NCBI RefSeq assembly: GCF_030068475.1
Contig: NZ_JAQOSP010000006.1
Span: forward strand, 186,001-250,000
DNA from: Roseofilum acuticapitatum BLCC-M154
GTDB taxonomy: Bacteria > Cyanobacteriota > Cyanobacteriia > Cyanobacteriales > Desertifilaceae
DNA: 64,000 nucleotides
Direction: 5' to 3'
In this document: positions 52,628-62,173 of the stretch, one piece after another
Layout: each line of letters begins with the position of its first letter
Position numbering within the stretch: position 1 is the stretch's first letter
The notes under the pieces: generated by a model
Database searches by the model: none
Told to the model about the DNA's origin: nothing
The model's input: the letters and a program-made list of their open reading frames with translations, nothing else
Made by a program: the position numbers and the translations under genes

Positions 52628-55113
52628 ACCGGAATTTCAATCCAGAACGTTGTCCCCTCACCCAGCTTAGAAGTACAAGTTAATTTTCCTTTATGTTTCT
52701 CCACAATAATTTGATAACTAATTGCTAATCCCATCCCTGTCCCCTCACCCATCGGTTTAGTCGTGAAAAATGGATCAAAAAGTCGAGACTGTATTGATTC
52801 AGGAATCCCCAATCCATTATCCCCAATCTCAATCACCGCCCAATTTCTGCCCGAATCCCCTGGAGAATAGACAGAAGTAGAAATCCTAATTTCATTGGGA
52901 GCGCTCTCCAACGCCTGATAACTCAAATTTTGTTTTATATTCCCTTCCTCCAAGGCATCAAGAGCATTAGCAATCAAATTCATAAAAACCTGATTTAACT
53001 GACTCGGATAGCATTCAATCAGAGGCAGATCCCCATAATTTTTGACCACTTGAATTTCTGGACGATGGGATTTCGACTTCAGCCGATTATTTAAGATCAG
53101 CAAGGTACTCTCAATCCCTTCATGAATATTCACCGGCTTGACTTCACTTTCATCTAGACGAGAGAAATTCCGTAAGGATCGCACAATACCTCGAATGCGA
53201 TCGGCTCCAATTTGCATCGACTGGAGTAATTTAGGTAAATCCTCCACGATAAACTCCAAATCAACCTCTTCACATTCTTGCTGCACCTCTTCAGGAGGTA
53301 TGGGATAAAACTTTTGATAAAGTTCAAGAATAGACAGTAGATCGTGGGCATAATTCTCAGCATGGGATAGATTGCCATAAATGAAATTAACGGGATTATT
53401 AATTTCATGGGCAATCCCAGCTACTAATTGCCCTAAACTAGACATTTTTTCACTTTGAATCAAGTGAGTTTGAGTTTGTTTAAGTTCCAGAAGTGTTTGC
53501 TCAAGTTGTAGGGATTTTTCTTTTTCTTTCGCTTCAGAAATTCTCAAGGACTCATTGACTTTTGCCAACTCATCTGCTTTCTTCAAAACAATTTTAATAA
53601 TGGACTTTTGCAGACTTAACGCTGCATCAATCTCACATTTTTTCCAAGAAGTAGATTGTAAAACAACGGTTTCTTTCCACAACTCAAAAGATTGTCTAGG
53701 ACAAAGTAAATCAGAATTGTAATAATTCCGCAAACTCTCTTCTGGGTTCCCTGCCCAATGAACAGTCTGCAATACTTCTGGGCGAAACCAAATCAGATAT
53801 TTATCTTGAGTGGCTGCAATTTTTATGGCTAATATCCCACTAGCTACATTTTTATAAACGGCAGCTTTCGGGTCTATATCAGTCAAACAAGTTGTGGAAA
53901 AAAAACGAGATTCACCCATATAGCGATCGAGATCCTCTATGAATTCTTTGATATAGTTACTATCGGGCGTTTTACCAATTAAAGTCAGGCGATCGCCAAA
54001 ACAAATCGCTGCCCCTGTTGCGCCTACCAAATCCAATAAATTATTTTTATTTTCAACCAAGCCATCGACATAGTTTTCGGTATTCGACATCGACTCCAAT
54101 AACCGGGACTGAATATCTTTCAGCTCCAACTTATATTCATAGTCTTCATTATGTTCCTTATAAACCAACTCCAACGATAAAGACTGAGCTAAAAATTCAC
54201 AGGCAGATCGTCGATCGAAAGAAATAGACAGGGGAGTATAATGGTGGCAGGCAATTAATCCCCAAAGTTGTTGATTTTTAATCAAGGAAAGGGTCATTGA
54301 AGCCTGGACACCCATATTTCTCAAATATTCCAGATGACAGCTTGATGTGCCTCTTAATCCGGACTGTTTCAAATCTGTGGGCTTCTGAGTCAGGGGATTA
54401 ATCCTAGGCACTATTTCTATCCCATCTGCATTGACATCAACAATCGACCTCGACCAGTGTTTGAGAAACAAATTTCTGGATTCTTCAGGAATATCAATGT
54501 CGGGATAATGTAATCCTAAATAGGACTCTAAATCCTCTCGTTTAGATTCAGCGATCACACTGCCATGGTTATCTTCATAAAACTTATAAAGCATGACTCG
54601 ATCGAATCGAGTGATTTTGCGGATTTTTTTGACTGCAATCTTACATACTTCTTCCAGAGTTTGAGCAGCCGTCAGTTGCCTGGCACATTCTTGGGTGAGA
54701 TGATAAAACCTGAGTGATTGATTCAAATCTCGATCCGTATTTGTTTCTAACTCTAGAATCAGACCATTATCTTGACGGTACATCCTTGCCCTAAACTCCA
54801 TCTCCTCCCTGTTCTTAAATTGGATATTCAGGGGATTGTTTTTCTCAAAATCCAGATGTGTTAAATAATTTTGAACCTGTTGCAGTTGTGAGGATTCTAA
54901 CAATATAGATAGAGGTTGATTCAGGAGAGACTCCGGAGCATAGCCCAGAAAGGATTGGACATTTTCACTGACTTGGATAATGTTTAAGTCCGGTTCGGTT
55001 AAAACCAATAAAGCCCCATGGGGCTGAATGACTGTGGGGAAATAAACGGCTTCTTGTTGGGCCATCGTCCAGTTGCGAGAGCGGCGCAAGCTAATATTGA
55101 ATTGAGTGTTCAT
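52624..55113 (-). CDS. Cph1-type phytochrome histidine kinase
   Basis: 829 residues in the order PAS (about 20-120), GAF (about 140-315), PHY (about 330-510), a coiled-coil linker, HisKA and HATPase. The GAF domain has the DIP motif in [13 protein letters not shown] and the bilin-attaching Cys in [13 protein letters not shown], so it should bind phycocyanobilin and sense red/far-red light. The phosphoacceptor His is in [17 protein letters not shown] and G boxes appear as [11 protein letters not shown] and [10 protein letters not shown]. No receiver domain is attached and none lies nearby, so the partner regulator is elsewhere. Confidence 0.94.
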   Translation of the reverse strand: MNTQFNISLRRSRNWTMAQQEAVYFPTVIQPHGALLVLTEPDLNIIQVSENVQSFLGYAPESLLNQPLSILLESSQLQQVQNYLTHLDFEKNNPLNIQFKNREEMEFRARMYRQDNGLILELETNTDRDLNQSLRFYHLTQECARQLTAAQTLEEVCKIAVKKIRKITRFDRVMLYKFYEDNHGSVIAESKREDLESYLGLHYPDIDIPEESRNLFLKHWSRSIVDVNADGIEIVPRINPLTQKPTDLKQSGLRGTSSCHLEYLRNMGVQASMTLSLIKNQQLWGLIACHHYTPLSISFDRRSACEFLAQSLSLELVYKEHNEDYEYKLELKDIQSRLLESMSNTENYVDGLVENKNNLLDLVGATGAAICFGDRLTLIGKTPDSNYIKEFIEDLDRYMGESRFFSTTCLTDIDPKAAVYKNVASGILAIKIAATQDKYLIWFRPEVLQTVHWAGNPEESLRNYYNSDLLCPRQSFELWKETVVLQSTSWKKCEIDAALSLQKSIIKIVLKKADELAKVNESLRISEAKEKEKSLQLEQTLLELKQTQTHLIQSEKMSSLGQLVAGIAHEINNPVNFIYGNLSHAENYAHDLLSILELYQKFYPIPPEEVQQECEEVDLEFIVEDLPKLLQSMQIGADRIRGIVRSLRNFSRLDESEVKPVNIHEGIESTLLILNNRLKSKSHRPEIQVVKNYGDLPLIECYPSQLNQVFMNLIANALDALEEGNIKQNLSYQALESAPNEIRISTSVYSPGDSGRNWAVIEIGDNGLGIPESIQSRLFDPFFTTKPMGEGTGMGLAISYQIIVEKHKGKLTCTSKLGEGTTFWIEIPV

Positions 55114-55433
55114 GGTTAAAAGAGTCGATTAGATTGAGATTTTTGTACGGAGTGTAAAAAAAAGTTAAGAGGTGTGGAGTTCAGGGTAACATCCCAAAAA
55201 CTGTCACCGTAGATCTTGGTACAAGGTAGAATCGCCATCCTGGAAGATGAGCATCTGGCTCAAATGATGCTTAACACCACTAGAAATCTATTGTAGCGCA
55301 AGACTTAAACAGAACTTCTAAAGTCGTAAAAGCACGGTAGATTCAACTCGAATGTGCCGATCGCCGGTTTCAGAGCCGGATTAGAGGTTAAAGTAAGGTA
55401 GGCAAATCTAAGAAATTCTGACGTGGGATTCAA
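55114..55433. other. Intergenic region between the phytochrome and galT genes
   Basis: 320 bases with no supported gene and no strong repeat. Both flanking genes start here divergently, so their promoters must lie within it, but no convincing boxes could be assigned. Confidence 0.5.
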
Positions 55434-56432
55434 GTGCAAGATATCGAAGGTAACCACATCCGACTGAATAAGGTGACCAGGGAATGGGTCATTTATGCTC
55501 CCAAAAGAAAGCACCGTCCCCAGGATTTGCGACAATTATCTACTATTGAGCATCCGATCGCCCTTCCTTGCCCTTTTTGTCCAGGTGGCAGCCATGAAGA
55601 GGAAGATATTTTACTAGAATTGCCTAAAGCGAACGGTTCTGGGTGGCAAACCCGTGTTGTTGCCAATCGCTATCCAGCACTTTCGACTCAAGGTAATACC
55701 ATGCGCTCTTCCCATGGTATATATCTCATGATGCCAGGTTATGGTCGCCATGAGGTGATCATTGAAAGTCCAGATCATGAGAAGGATATTCCCACCATGG
55801 ATCTCTCGGAAGTAGAGTTGATCGTGGAAACCTATCATCACCGCTACATCGATTTGATGCAGGAGCATGAAAGCATGATGGGGATTATCTTTCGCAACCA
55901 CGGACAACGGGCAGGGGCTTCCCAGTCCCATCCCCATTCCCAAATTATCATTACCAGTATTGTGCCTCAACAGCGTCGCTGGCGAGAGGAGGAAGCCCAA
56001 CGCTATTATGATGACTGGGGTAGATGCTTGTACTGCGATATTCTCAAGTTTGAGTACAAGGAAGAAACGCGGATACTGGAAGAGAATAATTCATTTTTGG
56101 CATTCGTACCGTTTGCGGCGGAAGTACCGTTTGAAATATCGATCGCCCCAAAACATCATGAAGCGGATTTTGGCAGTATGACCGATACGGAAAAAGCGGA
56201 TTTTGCTTCCATGCTCCAAAGTGTTCTCACCCGGTTATCAGACAAACTTAATGACCCAGACTATAACTACATTATCAATACGGCCGCTCGCTATAAGGCG
56301 GAAGAACCCCAAGTTCACTGGTATTGCCAAATTCGACCCCGGTTAACCACTCCTGCGGGGTTTGAAATTGCCTCAAGTGTGAGTATTAATCCTTCTTTGC
56401 CGGAATGGGATGCTCAGTTTTTGCGCGAATAG
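55434..56432 (+). CDS. galT: Galactose-1-phosphate uridylyltransferase
   Basis: A 332-residue Leloir-pathway enzyme exchanging UMP between UDP-glucose and galactose-1-phosphate. The catalytic HPH triad is seen in QSHPHSQIIIT near residue 166, after GIIFRNHGQRAGAS. The zinc-site motif CPFCPGG is near residue 45 and a second CLYCDIL near residue 198. The start is a GTG at 55434. No other galactose genes adjoin. The product UDP-galactose could supply the surface-glycan locus. Confidence 0.9.
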   Translation: MQDIEGNHIRLNKVTREWVIYAPKRKHRPQDLRQLSTIEHPIALPCPFCPGGSHEEEDILLELPKANGSGWQTRVVANRYPALSTQGNTMRSSHGIYLMMPGYGRHEVIIESPDHEKDIPTMDLSEVELIVETYHHRYIDLMQEHESMMGIIFRNHGQRAGASQSHPHSQIIITSIVPQQRRWREEEAQRYYDDWGRCLYCDILKFEYKEETRILEENNSFLAFVPFAAEVPFEISIAPKHHEADFGSMTDTEKADFASMLQSVLTRLSDKLNDPDYNYIINTAARYKAEEPQVHWYCQIRPRLTTPAGFEIASSVSINPSLPEWDAQFLRE

Positions 56433-56476
56433 GGAGATGGGGTGAAACCGGTTTAGGTAGCTACTTGGGTTCCTGA

Positions 56477-56698
56477 TTACTGGAGTATTGAAAAGTGCAA
56501 CACCATCAGTTGCTGGGGACGTAAGCCCAAAGATTCATAGGTTTTTCCGGTATGCTGGTCGGTAAACTCAACCTCAAAAGCTACTCCATTAGCTAAGATT
56601 TCGACTACAGTTCCCACTTGTCCCTGGGATAAACCATATTCAGGTAGGTCAACCGTCAGAGCAACCACATCTAATAACTCGATAGTTTTAGTATTCAT
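56477..56698 (-). CDS. DUF4926-domain protein
   Basis: A 73-residue protein starting MNTKTIELLDVVALTVDLPE, with YGLSQGQVGTVVEIL and a C-terminal LGLRPQQLMVLH, matching the DUF4926 pattern of a small beta barrel. Such proteins often sit next to DUF6883 proteins, as here, and the pair is suspected to be a toxin-antitoxin or immunity module. Function is not established. An ATG at 56713 in frame is possible but less likely. Twenty-one bases separate it from the DUF6883 gene upstream. Confidence 0.75.
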   Translation of the reverse strand: MNTKTIELLDVVALTVDLPEYGLSQGQVGTVVEILANGVAFEVEFTDQHTGKTYESLGLRPQQLMVLHFSILQ

Positions 56699-56719
56699 CT
56701 TGAGATCCTCCATGTTAAG

Positions 56720-57055
56720 TTACGTGAGAGGGTAACAGGTGGTTAATTTAGGGATTTTTGAACTGTGTTCGAGAATCCAACCACTACGGACTCTGGCAGA
56801 TCGACGCTCCCATTCTAGGGTAAAGTCCACCGTGTAACGTTGTCCAAATTCATCTCGCCTGCCCAGTTGTGCTTCTTCCGTGCCAACCCTCTCTAATAAA
56901 ATTTCCCGTAACCCTTCTGCGTCATTGGCACTCATCCCTAGAAGAGACAAAAACAACCGAGCTTTGTGCTTACCATCATTATGGTCTAAGTTAAGGCAGT
57001 AGTCCCGAAGTTTGCGGATATCCACAACTGCATTCTCAGCATAGGGAAGGATCAT
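56720..57055 (-). CDS. DUF6883-domain protein
   Basis: A 111-residue protein. The segment VDIRKLRDYCLNLDHNDGKH followed by KARLFLSLLGMSANDAEGL, then FGQRYTVDFTL and ARVRSGWILE, is the DUF6883 pattern. The ATG at 57055 gives the family's usual start; an upstream ATG at 57118 adds 21 poorly matching residues. It is paired with DUF4926 on the same strand. It is divergent from aroC, with about 120 bases between. Confidence 0.75.
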   Translation of the reverse strand: MILPYAENAVVDIRKLRDYCLNLDHNDGKHKARLFLSLLGMSANDAEGLREILLERVGTEEAQLGRRDEFGQRYTVDFTLEWERRSARVRSGWILEHSSKIPKLTTCYPLT

Positions 57056-57175
57056 GGGGAGAGAATTTGAATCAGGATTTTTGCAGTTTATACCAATTCT
57101 CAGAGCTTTTGGGAGCAACCCGGTTTCTAGGAAAATCTGGGATAGGATAGATCTAAGCTGGGTTAACTAACTATT

Positions 57176-58273
57176 ATGGGTAATACCTTCGGGCATTTAT
57201 TTCGGATTACAACATTTGGGGAATCCCATGGCGGTGGGGTTGGGGTGATTATTGATGGTTGTCCACCGCTTCTAGAGATTTCAGCAGAGGAGATCCAGGT
57301 AGAGTTGGATCGCCGCCGGCCGGGACAAAGTAAAATTACGACACCGCGTAAGGAAACGGATACCTGTGAGATTCTTTCGGGAGTCTTTGAGGGCAAAACC
57401 CTGGGGACTCCGATTATGATTTTGGTTCCGAATAAGGATACCCGGCCCCAGGATTATGATGAGATGGCACAAAAATACCGGCCGTCCCATGCGGATGCTA
57501 CCTATGATGCTAAATATGGGATTCGCAATTGGCAAGGTGGAGGACGCTCTTCGGCACGGGAAACCATTGGTCGGGTGGCTGCGGGGGCGATCGCCAAAAA
57601 AATCCTTAAACAGGCGGCTGGCGTGGAAATTATCGGCTATGTGAAGCGTATTCAGGATTTAGAGGCGATCGTCGATCCGGCAACTGTGACTCTCGAACAA
57701 GTGGAAAGTAATATCGTTCGCTGTCCCGATCCCGAAGCCTACGAACGGATGATTGAACGCATTGAAGCGATTAAACGGGAAGGAGACTCCCTAGGTGGGG
57801 TGGTTGAATGTGTGGCTCGTCATGTGCCCAAAGGTCTAGGAATGCCGGTGTTTGATAAACTAGAGGCAGATTTGGCCAAAGGTGTGATGTCTCTACCGGC
57901 CAGTAAAGGATTTGAGATCGGTTCGGGGTTTGCTGGAACTCTGCTGACTGGGAGCGAACACAATGATGAATTTATTTTAGGCGATCGCGCAGAAGTCCGC
58001 ACCGCCACCAACCGCTCTGGGGGCATTCAAGGGGGAATCTCCAATGGCGAATCGATTATTCTCCGAGTCGCTTTTAAACCCACCGCCACCATTCGTAAAG
58101 AACAGCGCACGGTTACTAGAGAGGGTGAAGAAACCCTGTTAGCGGCTAAAGGTCGTCACGATCCTTGCGTTTTACCGAGAGCCGTGCCTATGGTAGAAGC
58201 AATGGTGGCTCTGGTTTTATGCGACCACCTCCTACGTCACCAAGGTCAATGCGGAACACTCAATCATGATTAG
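57176..58273 (+). CDS. aroC: Chorismate synthase
   Basis: A 365-residue enzyme that converts EPSP to chorismate with reduced FMN, the last shikimate step. The N-terminus ([20 protein letters not shown]) and the [16 protein letters not shown] and [10 protein letters not shown] motifs are diagnostic. [14 protein letters not shown] is the FMN-site signature near residue 280. Length is typical. Its end overlaps the next gene by eight bases, so the two are translationally linked. Confidence 0.97.
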   Translation: MGNTFGHLFRITTFGESHGGGVGVIIDGCPPLLEISAEEIQVELDRRRPGQSKITTPRKETDTCEILSGVFEGKTLGTPIMILVPNKDTRPQDYDEMAQKYRPSHADATYDAKYGIRNWQGGGRSSARETIGRVAAGAIAKKILKQAAGVEIIGYVKRIQDLEAIVDPATVTLEQVESNIVRCPDPEAYERMIERIEAIKREGDSLGGVVECVARHVPKGLGMPVFDKLEADLAKGVMSLPASKGFEIGSGFAGTLLTGSEHNDEFILGDRAEVRTATNRSGGIQGGISNGESIILRVAFKPTATIRKEQRTVTREGEETLLAAKGRHDPCVLPRAVPMVEAMVALVLCDHLLRHQGQCGTLNHD

Positions 58274-59126
58274 TCAACAACCTTCTTCACTCTTTGAGGT
58301 TCAATTTTGGGGTGTGCGGGGGAGTATCCCCGCTCCTGGCCCGGAAACCGTCCGCTATGGTGGCAATACTTCCTGTCTGGAAATGCGTATTGGAGAGAAA
58401 CACTTTATTTTCGATGGCGGAACCGGTTTACGCGCTCTCGGCGATCGCCTCTCCACGGAATTTCCCCTAGATGTGAACCTCTTTTTTACCCATTACCATT
58501 GGGATCATATCCAAGGTGTACCCTTTTTCATCCCCCTCTTTACCCCAGGGAATCAGATCCATGTTTGGGGGGATGTCCCCGACTCTAGCGAGTCTCTAGA
58601 AGACCATTTTCATCATGCGATTCTCCATATTAATTCCCCCGTCCCCTCACCCATACCCAAGGCGGATCTGAAGTTTTCTAAGCTTTCTCCTGGAGAACAA
58701 GTCAACCTAGATGGGATTGAGATTGAAACCGGTCATCTTAATCATCCGAATGGGGCTATGGGTTATCGGATTACTTGGCAAGGACACACGGCGGTTTATT
58801 GTACGGATACGGAGCATTATAGCGATCGCCTCGATCCAGATGTCCTCAAGTTAGCTCGGAATGCCGACATCTTGATCTACGATGCCATGTACACTGACAA
58901 CGAATACAGCAACCCTAAATCCTCTAAAGTCGGTTGGGGTCATTCTACCTGGGAAGAAGGGGTCAAAGTAGCCGAAGCCGCAGGGGTGAAAAAGCTGATC
59001 GTTTTCCATCATGAACCCAATCATGATGATGATACCCTCGACCACATTCAAGAGGAGGTTCAAAAGCGCTTTCCCAACACGGTTTTAGCCCGCGAAGGGA
59101 TGATTTTAAGCCTGATTGACACTTAG
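58266..59126 (+). CDS. MBL-fold metallo-hydrolase
   Basis: A 286-residue metallo-beta-lactamase-fold protein. The metal motif HYHWDH (near residue 77) is followed by a second histidine in ETGHLNHPN, an Asp in LIYDAMYTD and a final HHEPNHDDD. It resembles the phosphodiesterase-like group often annotated as PhnP- or ribonuclease Z-like. Substrate is unknown. The ATG lies inside the aroC end. A shikimate link is positional only. Confidence 0.85.
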   Translation: MISQQPSSLFEVQFWGVRGSIPAPGPETVRYGGNTSCLEMRIGEKHFIFDGGTGLRALGDRLSTEFPLDVNLFFTHYHWDHIQGVPFFIPLFTPGNQIHVWGDVPDSSESLEDHFHHAILHINSPVPSPIPKADLKFSKLSPGEQVNLDGIEIETGHLNHPNGAMGYRITWQGHTAVYCTDTEHYSDRLDPDVLKLARNADILIYDAMYTDNEYSNPKSSKVGWGHSTWEEGVKVAEAAGVKKLIVFHHEPNHDDDTLDHIQEEVQKRFPNTVLAREGMILSLIDT

Positions 59127-59237
59127 GCTTGGGAAGGGTCTTCAGGAGGGTGGTCTAAGCCCAATTGTTGCTTGCTTTTGTCCATAAAATTACGGCCACT
59201 ATAACAACTCCTTTGGCATTTATATGAGTCATCAGTA
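59127..59237. other. Start of the intergenic region between the MBL hydrolase and cryptochrome genes
   Basis: The 485-base gap 59127-59611 holds no gene. This first part shows no feature. The remainder is dispersed repeat A, a short TTACTCA tract near 59450 and the MITE-like repeat B. Confidence 0.5.
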
Positions 59238-59388
59238 ATATCAAGTCCGGTTTCCGCAAGCGGACATGAAAATTGGAAAAGAGAAGCGGGCAAGATGCCC
59301 GCACTCCTCGAATTCTTTGATATGACTGGAGTGGGAGCATCTTGCTCCCTGGATTTTTAATTAGGGTATTTCCGCTTCGCGGACATGA
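59238..59388. repeat. Dispersed repeat family A, copy 2
   Basis: 151 bp, same orientation as the copy at 23803. It shares the hairpin GCGGGCAAGATGCCCGC, the GGGAGCATCTTGCTCCC stem (the corresponding stem in copy 1 reads GGGAGCGTCTCGCTCCC) and the TCCGCTTCGCGGACATGA end. It contains an extra TTCCGCAAGCGGACATGA block near its start that copy 1 lacks. Confidence 0.85.
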
Positions 59389-59466
59389 AAAGCTGCTATT
59401 GGCAAGCCTTGAAAATTAAGACGTTAAGACAGAATAGTTTAAATTCTTACTCATTACTCATTACTT

Positions 59467-59608
59467 ACAGCAGTTTACTCTGCTATGAGGTACATTAATG
59501 ACTGTTTTTAACGATAGCTAAAATAGCTCAAAGCGCCACCCAGTCTGTTGTTTGTTCCCCCTATCCCCCTATCTCCCCATCCCCCCATCACAGCGCTTTG
59601 CGCTGTAT
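59467..59608. repeat. MITE-like repeat family B, copy 1
   Basis: About 142 bp from ACAGCAGTTTACTCTGCTATG to CAGCGCTTTGCGCTGTAT, ending four bases before the cryptochrome stop. It has a small palindrome at each end and a C-rich stretch inside. A second copy lies at 62017-62160 in the same orientation. Confidence 0.85.
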
Positions 59609-59611
59609 GAC

Positions 59612-61078
59612 TTACGAATTACCCCCTGAAGCACTATAAATATGACGATTCATTTGCACAGATTCAGTCAAATCTACCATCGGCAAAGGGTAATCTACAC
59701 CCATCTGAACACCAAAGCGTTTTTGCTCCACAGCTAACAACTTCCAAGGTTGATGAATTTTAGTCGGTGGAACTTTAGCTAATTCCGGTAACCAATGCTT
59801 GACATATTGCCCTTTCGGGTCATAATCTTGGGATTGTTTAGCAATATTAAAGTAGCGAAAACCACGGCGATCGTTTCCTACTCCCGCCACATAATTCCAG
59901 TTTCCCCAATTACTACAGGGATCGTAATCAATTAAACAGGATTCAAACCATTCTGCCCCCATGCGCCAGTCCATACCTAGATTTTTAGTCAGAAAACTAG
60001 CCACATTTTGCCGACCTCGATTCGACATAAATCCAGTAGCCGCTAATTCCCTCATATTGGCATCGACTAAAGGAAATCCAGTATTTCCCTGTTGCCAGCG
60101 TTCAAACTGTTGCCAATCTTGTTTCCAAGGAAAAGACAATCCTTGCAGTCCAGAAGCATAAAATATTTTATTCCCATGTTTGGCACAGATGAAACGAAAA
60201 TAATCCCGCCATAGGAGTTCAAAAATGAGCCAATACGTGGATTCATTTTTGACCCGTTCTGATTCATATTTTTGGACTTCTTGATAAATAAAACGAGGAG
60301 AGAGACAACCAAACGTTAACCAGGGAGATAATTTAGATGAACCATCTGCCCCTAACATTTGATTGCGAGTTTGTTTATAATGTTGTAAATGATTGCCCTG
60401 CCAAATATAATCTTCTATCCGTTGTAGTCCCGCTTTTTCTCCACCCCTGAAAAATAAGACGGCTCGCGGATCGGATCGGGGGGGTTCGAGTCCCCATTCT
60501 GTGAGGGTAGGCAAATCTCCTAGATCGAGACTGGGTAAGGCTGGAAGAGTATTGGGAGTGGGAAAAGTAGCGCGAATCTGGGAGCGTTTTTCGACTTCTT
60601 TCCGATAGGGGGTAAACACTTCGGGAAGGTCGGCGATCGCCCAAGGTAAATCTTCAATATGATATAAAGTAGACCCCCAAAAGCCTTGGGTAGAAATCTG
60701 ATGTTGGCTTAAGGTTTGGTGAAGTTTGGTTTCTACTAACTTCTCTTCTGCGGTCACTTCCTGATGATAATACACCGCACTGGCGTTTAGAGTTAGGGCT
60801 AACTCAGCAATCACTTTTTCGGGTAACCCCTGACGGATCATCAGATCGCTGCCTAGATTTCTTAAGGTTTGACGCAGGGTATTGACACTTTCCAGAAGAA
60901 ATTGAGCGCGAAAAACACCCATCTTGGGAAAGCCAAAATGGGTGTGATTTAGCCAGCGAGAGTCAAAACAATATACTGGAATGACTACAGCGCCAGTCTT
61001 CAGGGCTTGGTTTAGGGGTTCATGATCGTGCGATCGCAGATCGTTACGATACCAAAGAAGGATCGGTTTTTGGCTCAT
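59612..61078 (-). CDS. DASH-type cryptochrome / ssDNA photolyase
   Basis: 488 residues. The N-terminal antenna domain starts PILLWYRNDLRSHDHEPL. The FAD domain has WLTFGCLSPRFIYQEV, LLWRDYFRFICAKHGN and GFPLVDANMRELAATGFMSN with RGRQNVASFL. The DASH-type end is FRYFNIAKQSQDYDPKGQYV. Cry-DASH proteins repair cyclobutane dimers in single-stranded DNA and may signal blue light. Length matches the Synechocystis homologue. It is bracketed by repeat-B copies together with grx and tadA. Confidence 0.92.
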   Translation of the reverse strand: MSQKPILLWYRNDLRSHDHEPLNQALKTGAVVIPVYCFDSRWLNHTHFGFPKMGVFRAQFLLESVNTLRQTLRNLGSDLMIRQGLPEKVIAELALTLNASAVYYHQEVTAEEKLVETKLHQTLSQHQISTQGFWGSTLYHIEDLPWAIADLPEVFTPYRKEVEKRSQIRATFPTPNTLPALPSLDLGDLPTLTEWGLEPPRSDPRAVLFFRGGEKAGLQRIEDYIWQGNHLQHYKQTRNQMLGADGSSKLSPWLTFGCLSPRFIYQEVQKYESERVKNESTYWLIFELLWRDYFRFICAKHGNKIFYASGLQGLSFPWKQDWQQFERWQQGNTGFPLVDANMRELAATGFMSNRGRQNVASFLTKNLGMDWRMGAEWFESCLIDYDPCSNWGNWNYVAGVGNDRRGFRYFNIAKQSQDYDPKGQYVKHWLPELAKVPPTKIHQPWKLLAVEQKRFGVQMGVDYPLPMVDLTESVQMNRHIYSASGGNS

Positions 61079-61178
61079 CAGTCTACTACCTAGGGGATGG
61101 ATCGGTTGATTGAGCAGGCTTTTCTTCAGTTTGCCATAAAAGGAGCAAGGCTTGATTAAAATAAAAGGCAGTATCGTG

Positions 61179-61502
61179 ATGAAATCTTTCTACTCTATGC
61201 TCGATTTTCTCAATTCCTGGTTGGGTCGTCCCTCAGAAAAAATTAAAGCGAAAGTTGAAATTTACACTTGGCAAACTTGCCCCTTCTGTATCCGAGCCAA
61301 ATTATTACTATGGCGCAAAGGGGTTTCTTATACCGAGTACAAAATTGATGGTGATGAAGCCGCCCGAAGCCAGATGGCAGAACGGGCTAAAGGACGGCGA
61401 TCGGTTCCCCAAATTTTTATTAACGATCGCCACATCGGAGGCTGTGATGATTTATATGCCCTAGATCAACAAGGAGAACTCAATCCCCTACTCACCCAAT
61501 AA
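61179..61502 (+). CDS. grxC: Glutaredoxin
   Basis: About 107 residues. The dithiol active site is YTWQTCPFCIRAKLLL near residue 33, and the glutathione-binding RRSVPQIFINDRHIGGCDDL follows near residue 67. It reduces disulfides with glutathione in the cytosol. An N-terminal extension (MKSFYSMLDFLNSWLGR) precedes the domain. The ATG at 61179 is preferred over an in-frame TTG at 61152. It lies 15 bases upstream of tadA, so the two are probably co-transcribed. Confidence 0.92.
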   Translation: MKSFYSMLDFLNSWLGRPSEKIKAKVEIYTWQTCPFCIRAKLLLWRKGVSYTEYKIDGDEAARSQMAERAKGRRSVPQIFINDRHIGGCDDLYALDQQGELNPLLTQ

Positions 61503-61517
61503 CCCCACTCCAACCCC

Positions 61518-61994
61518 GTGTCCTCCTTAACCCATCCCCTCTATCAACATCATCGCCATTGGATGACTCGCGCTCTTGAGCTGGCACAAACCGCAGGAGA
61601 AGCAGGAGAAATCCCTGTGGGGGCAATCATTACCGATCGCCAAGGACAATTCCTCGCAGAAGGCACAAATCATAAAGAACGCGATCGCGATCCCACTGCC
61701 CATGCTGAGATCGGGGCAATTCGTGCAGCCTGCGATCGCCTCAACTCCTGGCACTTAGAAGGCTGCACTCTCTATGTCACCCTCGAACCCTGCCCCATGT
61801 GTGCCGGAGCCATTATCCATGCTCGCTTACAACAGCTCATTTATGGAATCGACGATCCCAAAACCGGAGCCATTCGCACCGTCTTAAATCTGCCTGACAG
61901 CCCCGCCTCTAACCACCGTCTTCAAGTATTATCCGGAATTCTTGAATCCCCCTGTCGCCAGCAATTACAATCCTGGTTTGCCCAACGAAGATAG
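61518..61994 (+). CDS. tadA: tRNA-specific adenosine deaminase
   Basis: A 158-residue zinc deaminase that makes inosine at the wobble position of tRNA-Arg(ACG). The HAE motif is in DPTAHAEIGAIRAA and the second zinc site in TLEPCPMCAGAIIHARLQQL. The start is read as GTG at 61518; an ATG at 61563 in the HHRHWMTRALEL segment is a plausible alternative. One base after the stop begins a perfect 20-bp inverted-repeat arm of repeat B. Confidence 0.94.
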   Translation: MSSLTHPLYQHHRHWMTRALELAQTAGEAGEIPVGAIITDRQGQFLAEGTNHKERDRDPTAHAEIGAIRAACDRLNSWHLEGCTLYVTLEPCPMCAGAIIHARLQQLIYGIDDPKTGAIRTVLNLPDSPASNHRLQVLSGILESPCRQQLQSWFAQRR

Positions 61995-62160
61995 CTGTAG
62001 TGGGGGAATGGGGCTATACAGCAGTTTCCTCTGCTATGAGGTACATTAATGATGGTTTTTAACGATATCTAGAACAGCTCAGAGCTTCTACCAAGTCTAT
62101 TGTTTGCTCCCCCCATTCCCCCATTCCCCCATTCCCCCACTACAGCGCAAAGCGCTGTAT
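61995..62160. repeat. MITE-like repeat family B, copy 2
   Basis: The core (62017-62160) begins ATACAGCAGTTTCCTCTGCT and ends GCGCAAAGCGCTGTAT. It matches copy 1 closely, including GAGGTACATTAATGA and GTTTTTAACGATA. In addition, 61995-62014 and 62127-62146 are perfect 20-bp inverted repeats rich in G and C, so the RNA after tadA can form a long hairpin. Confidence 0.85.
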
Positions 62161-62173
62161 TCCCGACATTCGA

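Noticed and set aside
60470-60500. GGGGTTCGAGTCCCC, resembling a tRNA T-arm
   Set aside because: It lies inside the cryptochrome coding region (encoding the EPPRSDPRA segment). No acceptor stem, D-arm or anticodon arm can be built around it.
62108-62140. CCCCCATT repeats considered as a possible CRISPR or VNTR
   Set aside because: Units are about 8 bases with no spacers. It is the internal C-rich part of repeat B, which also varies in copy 1.
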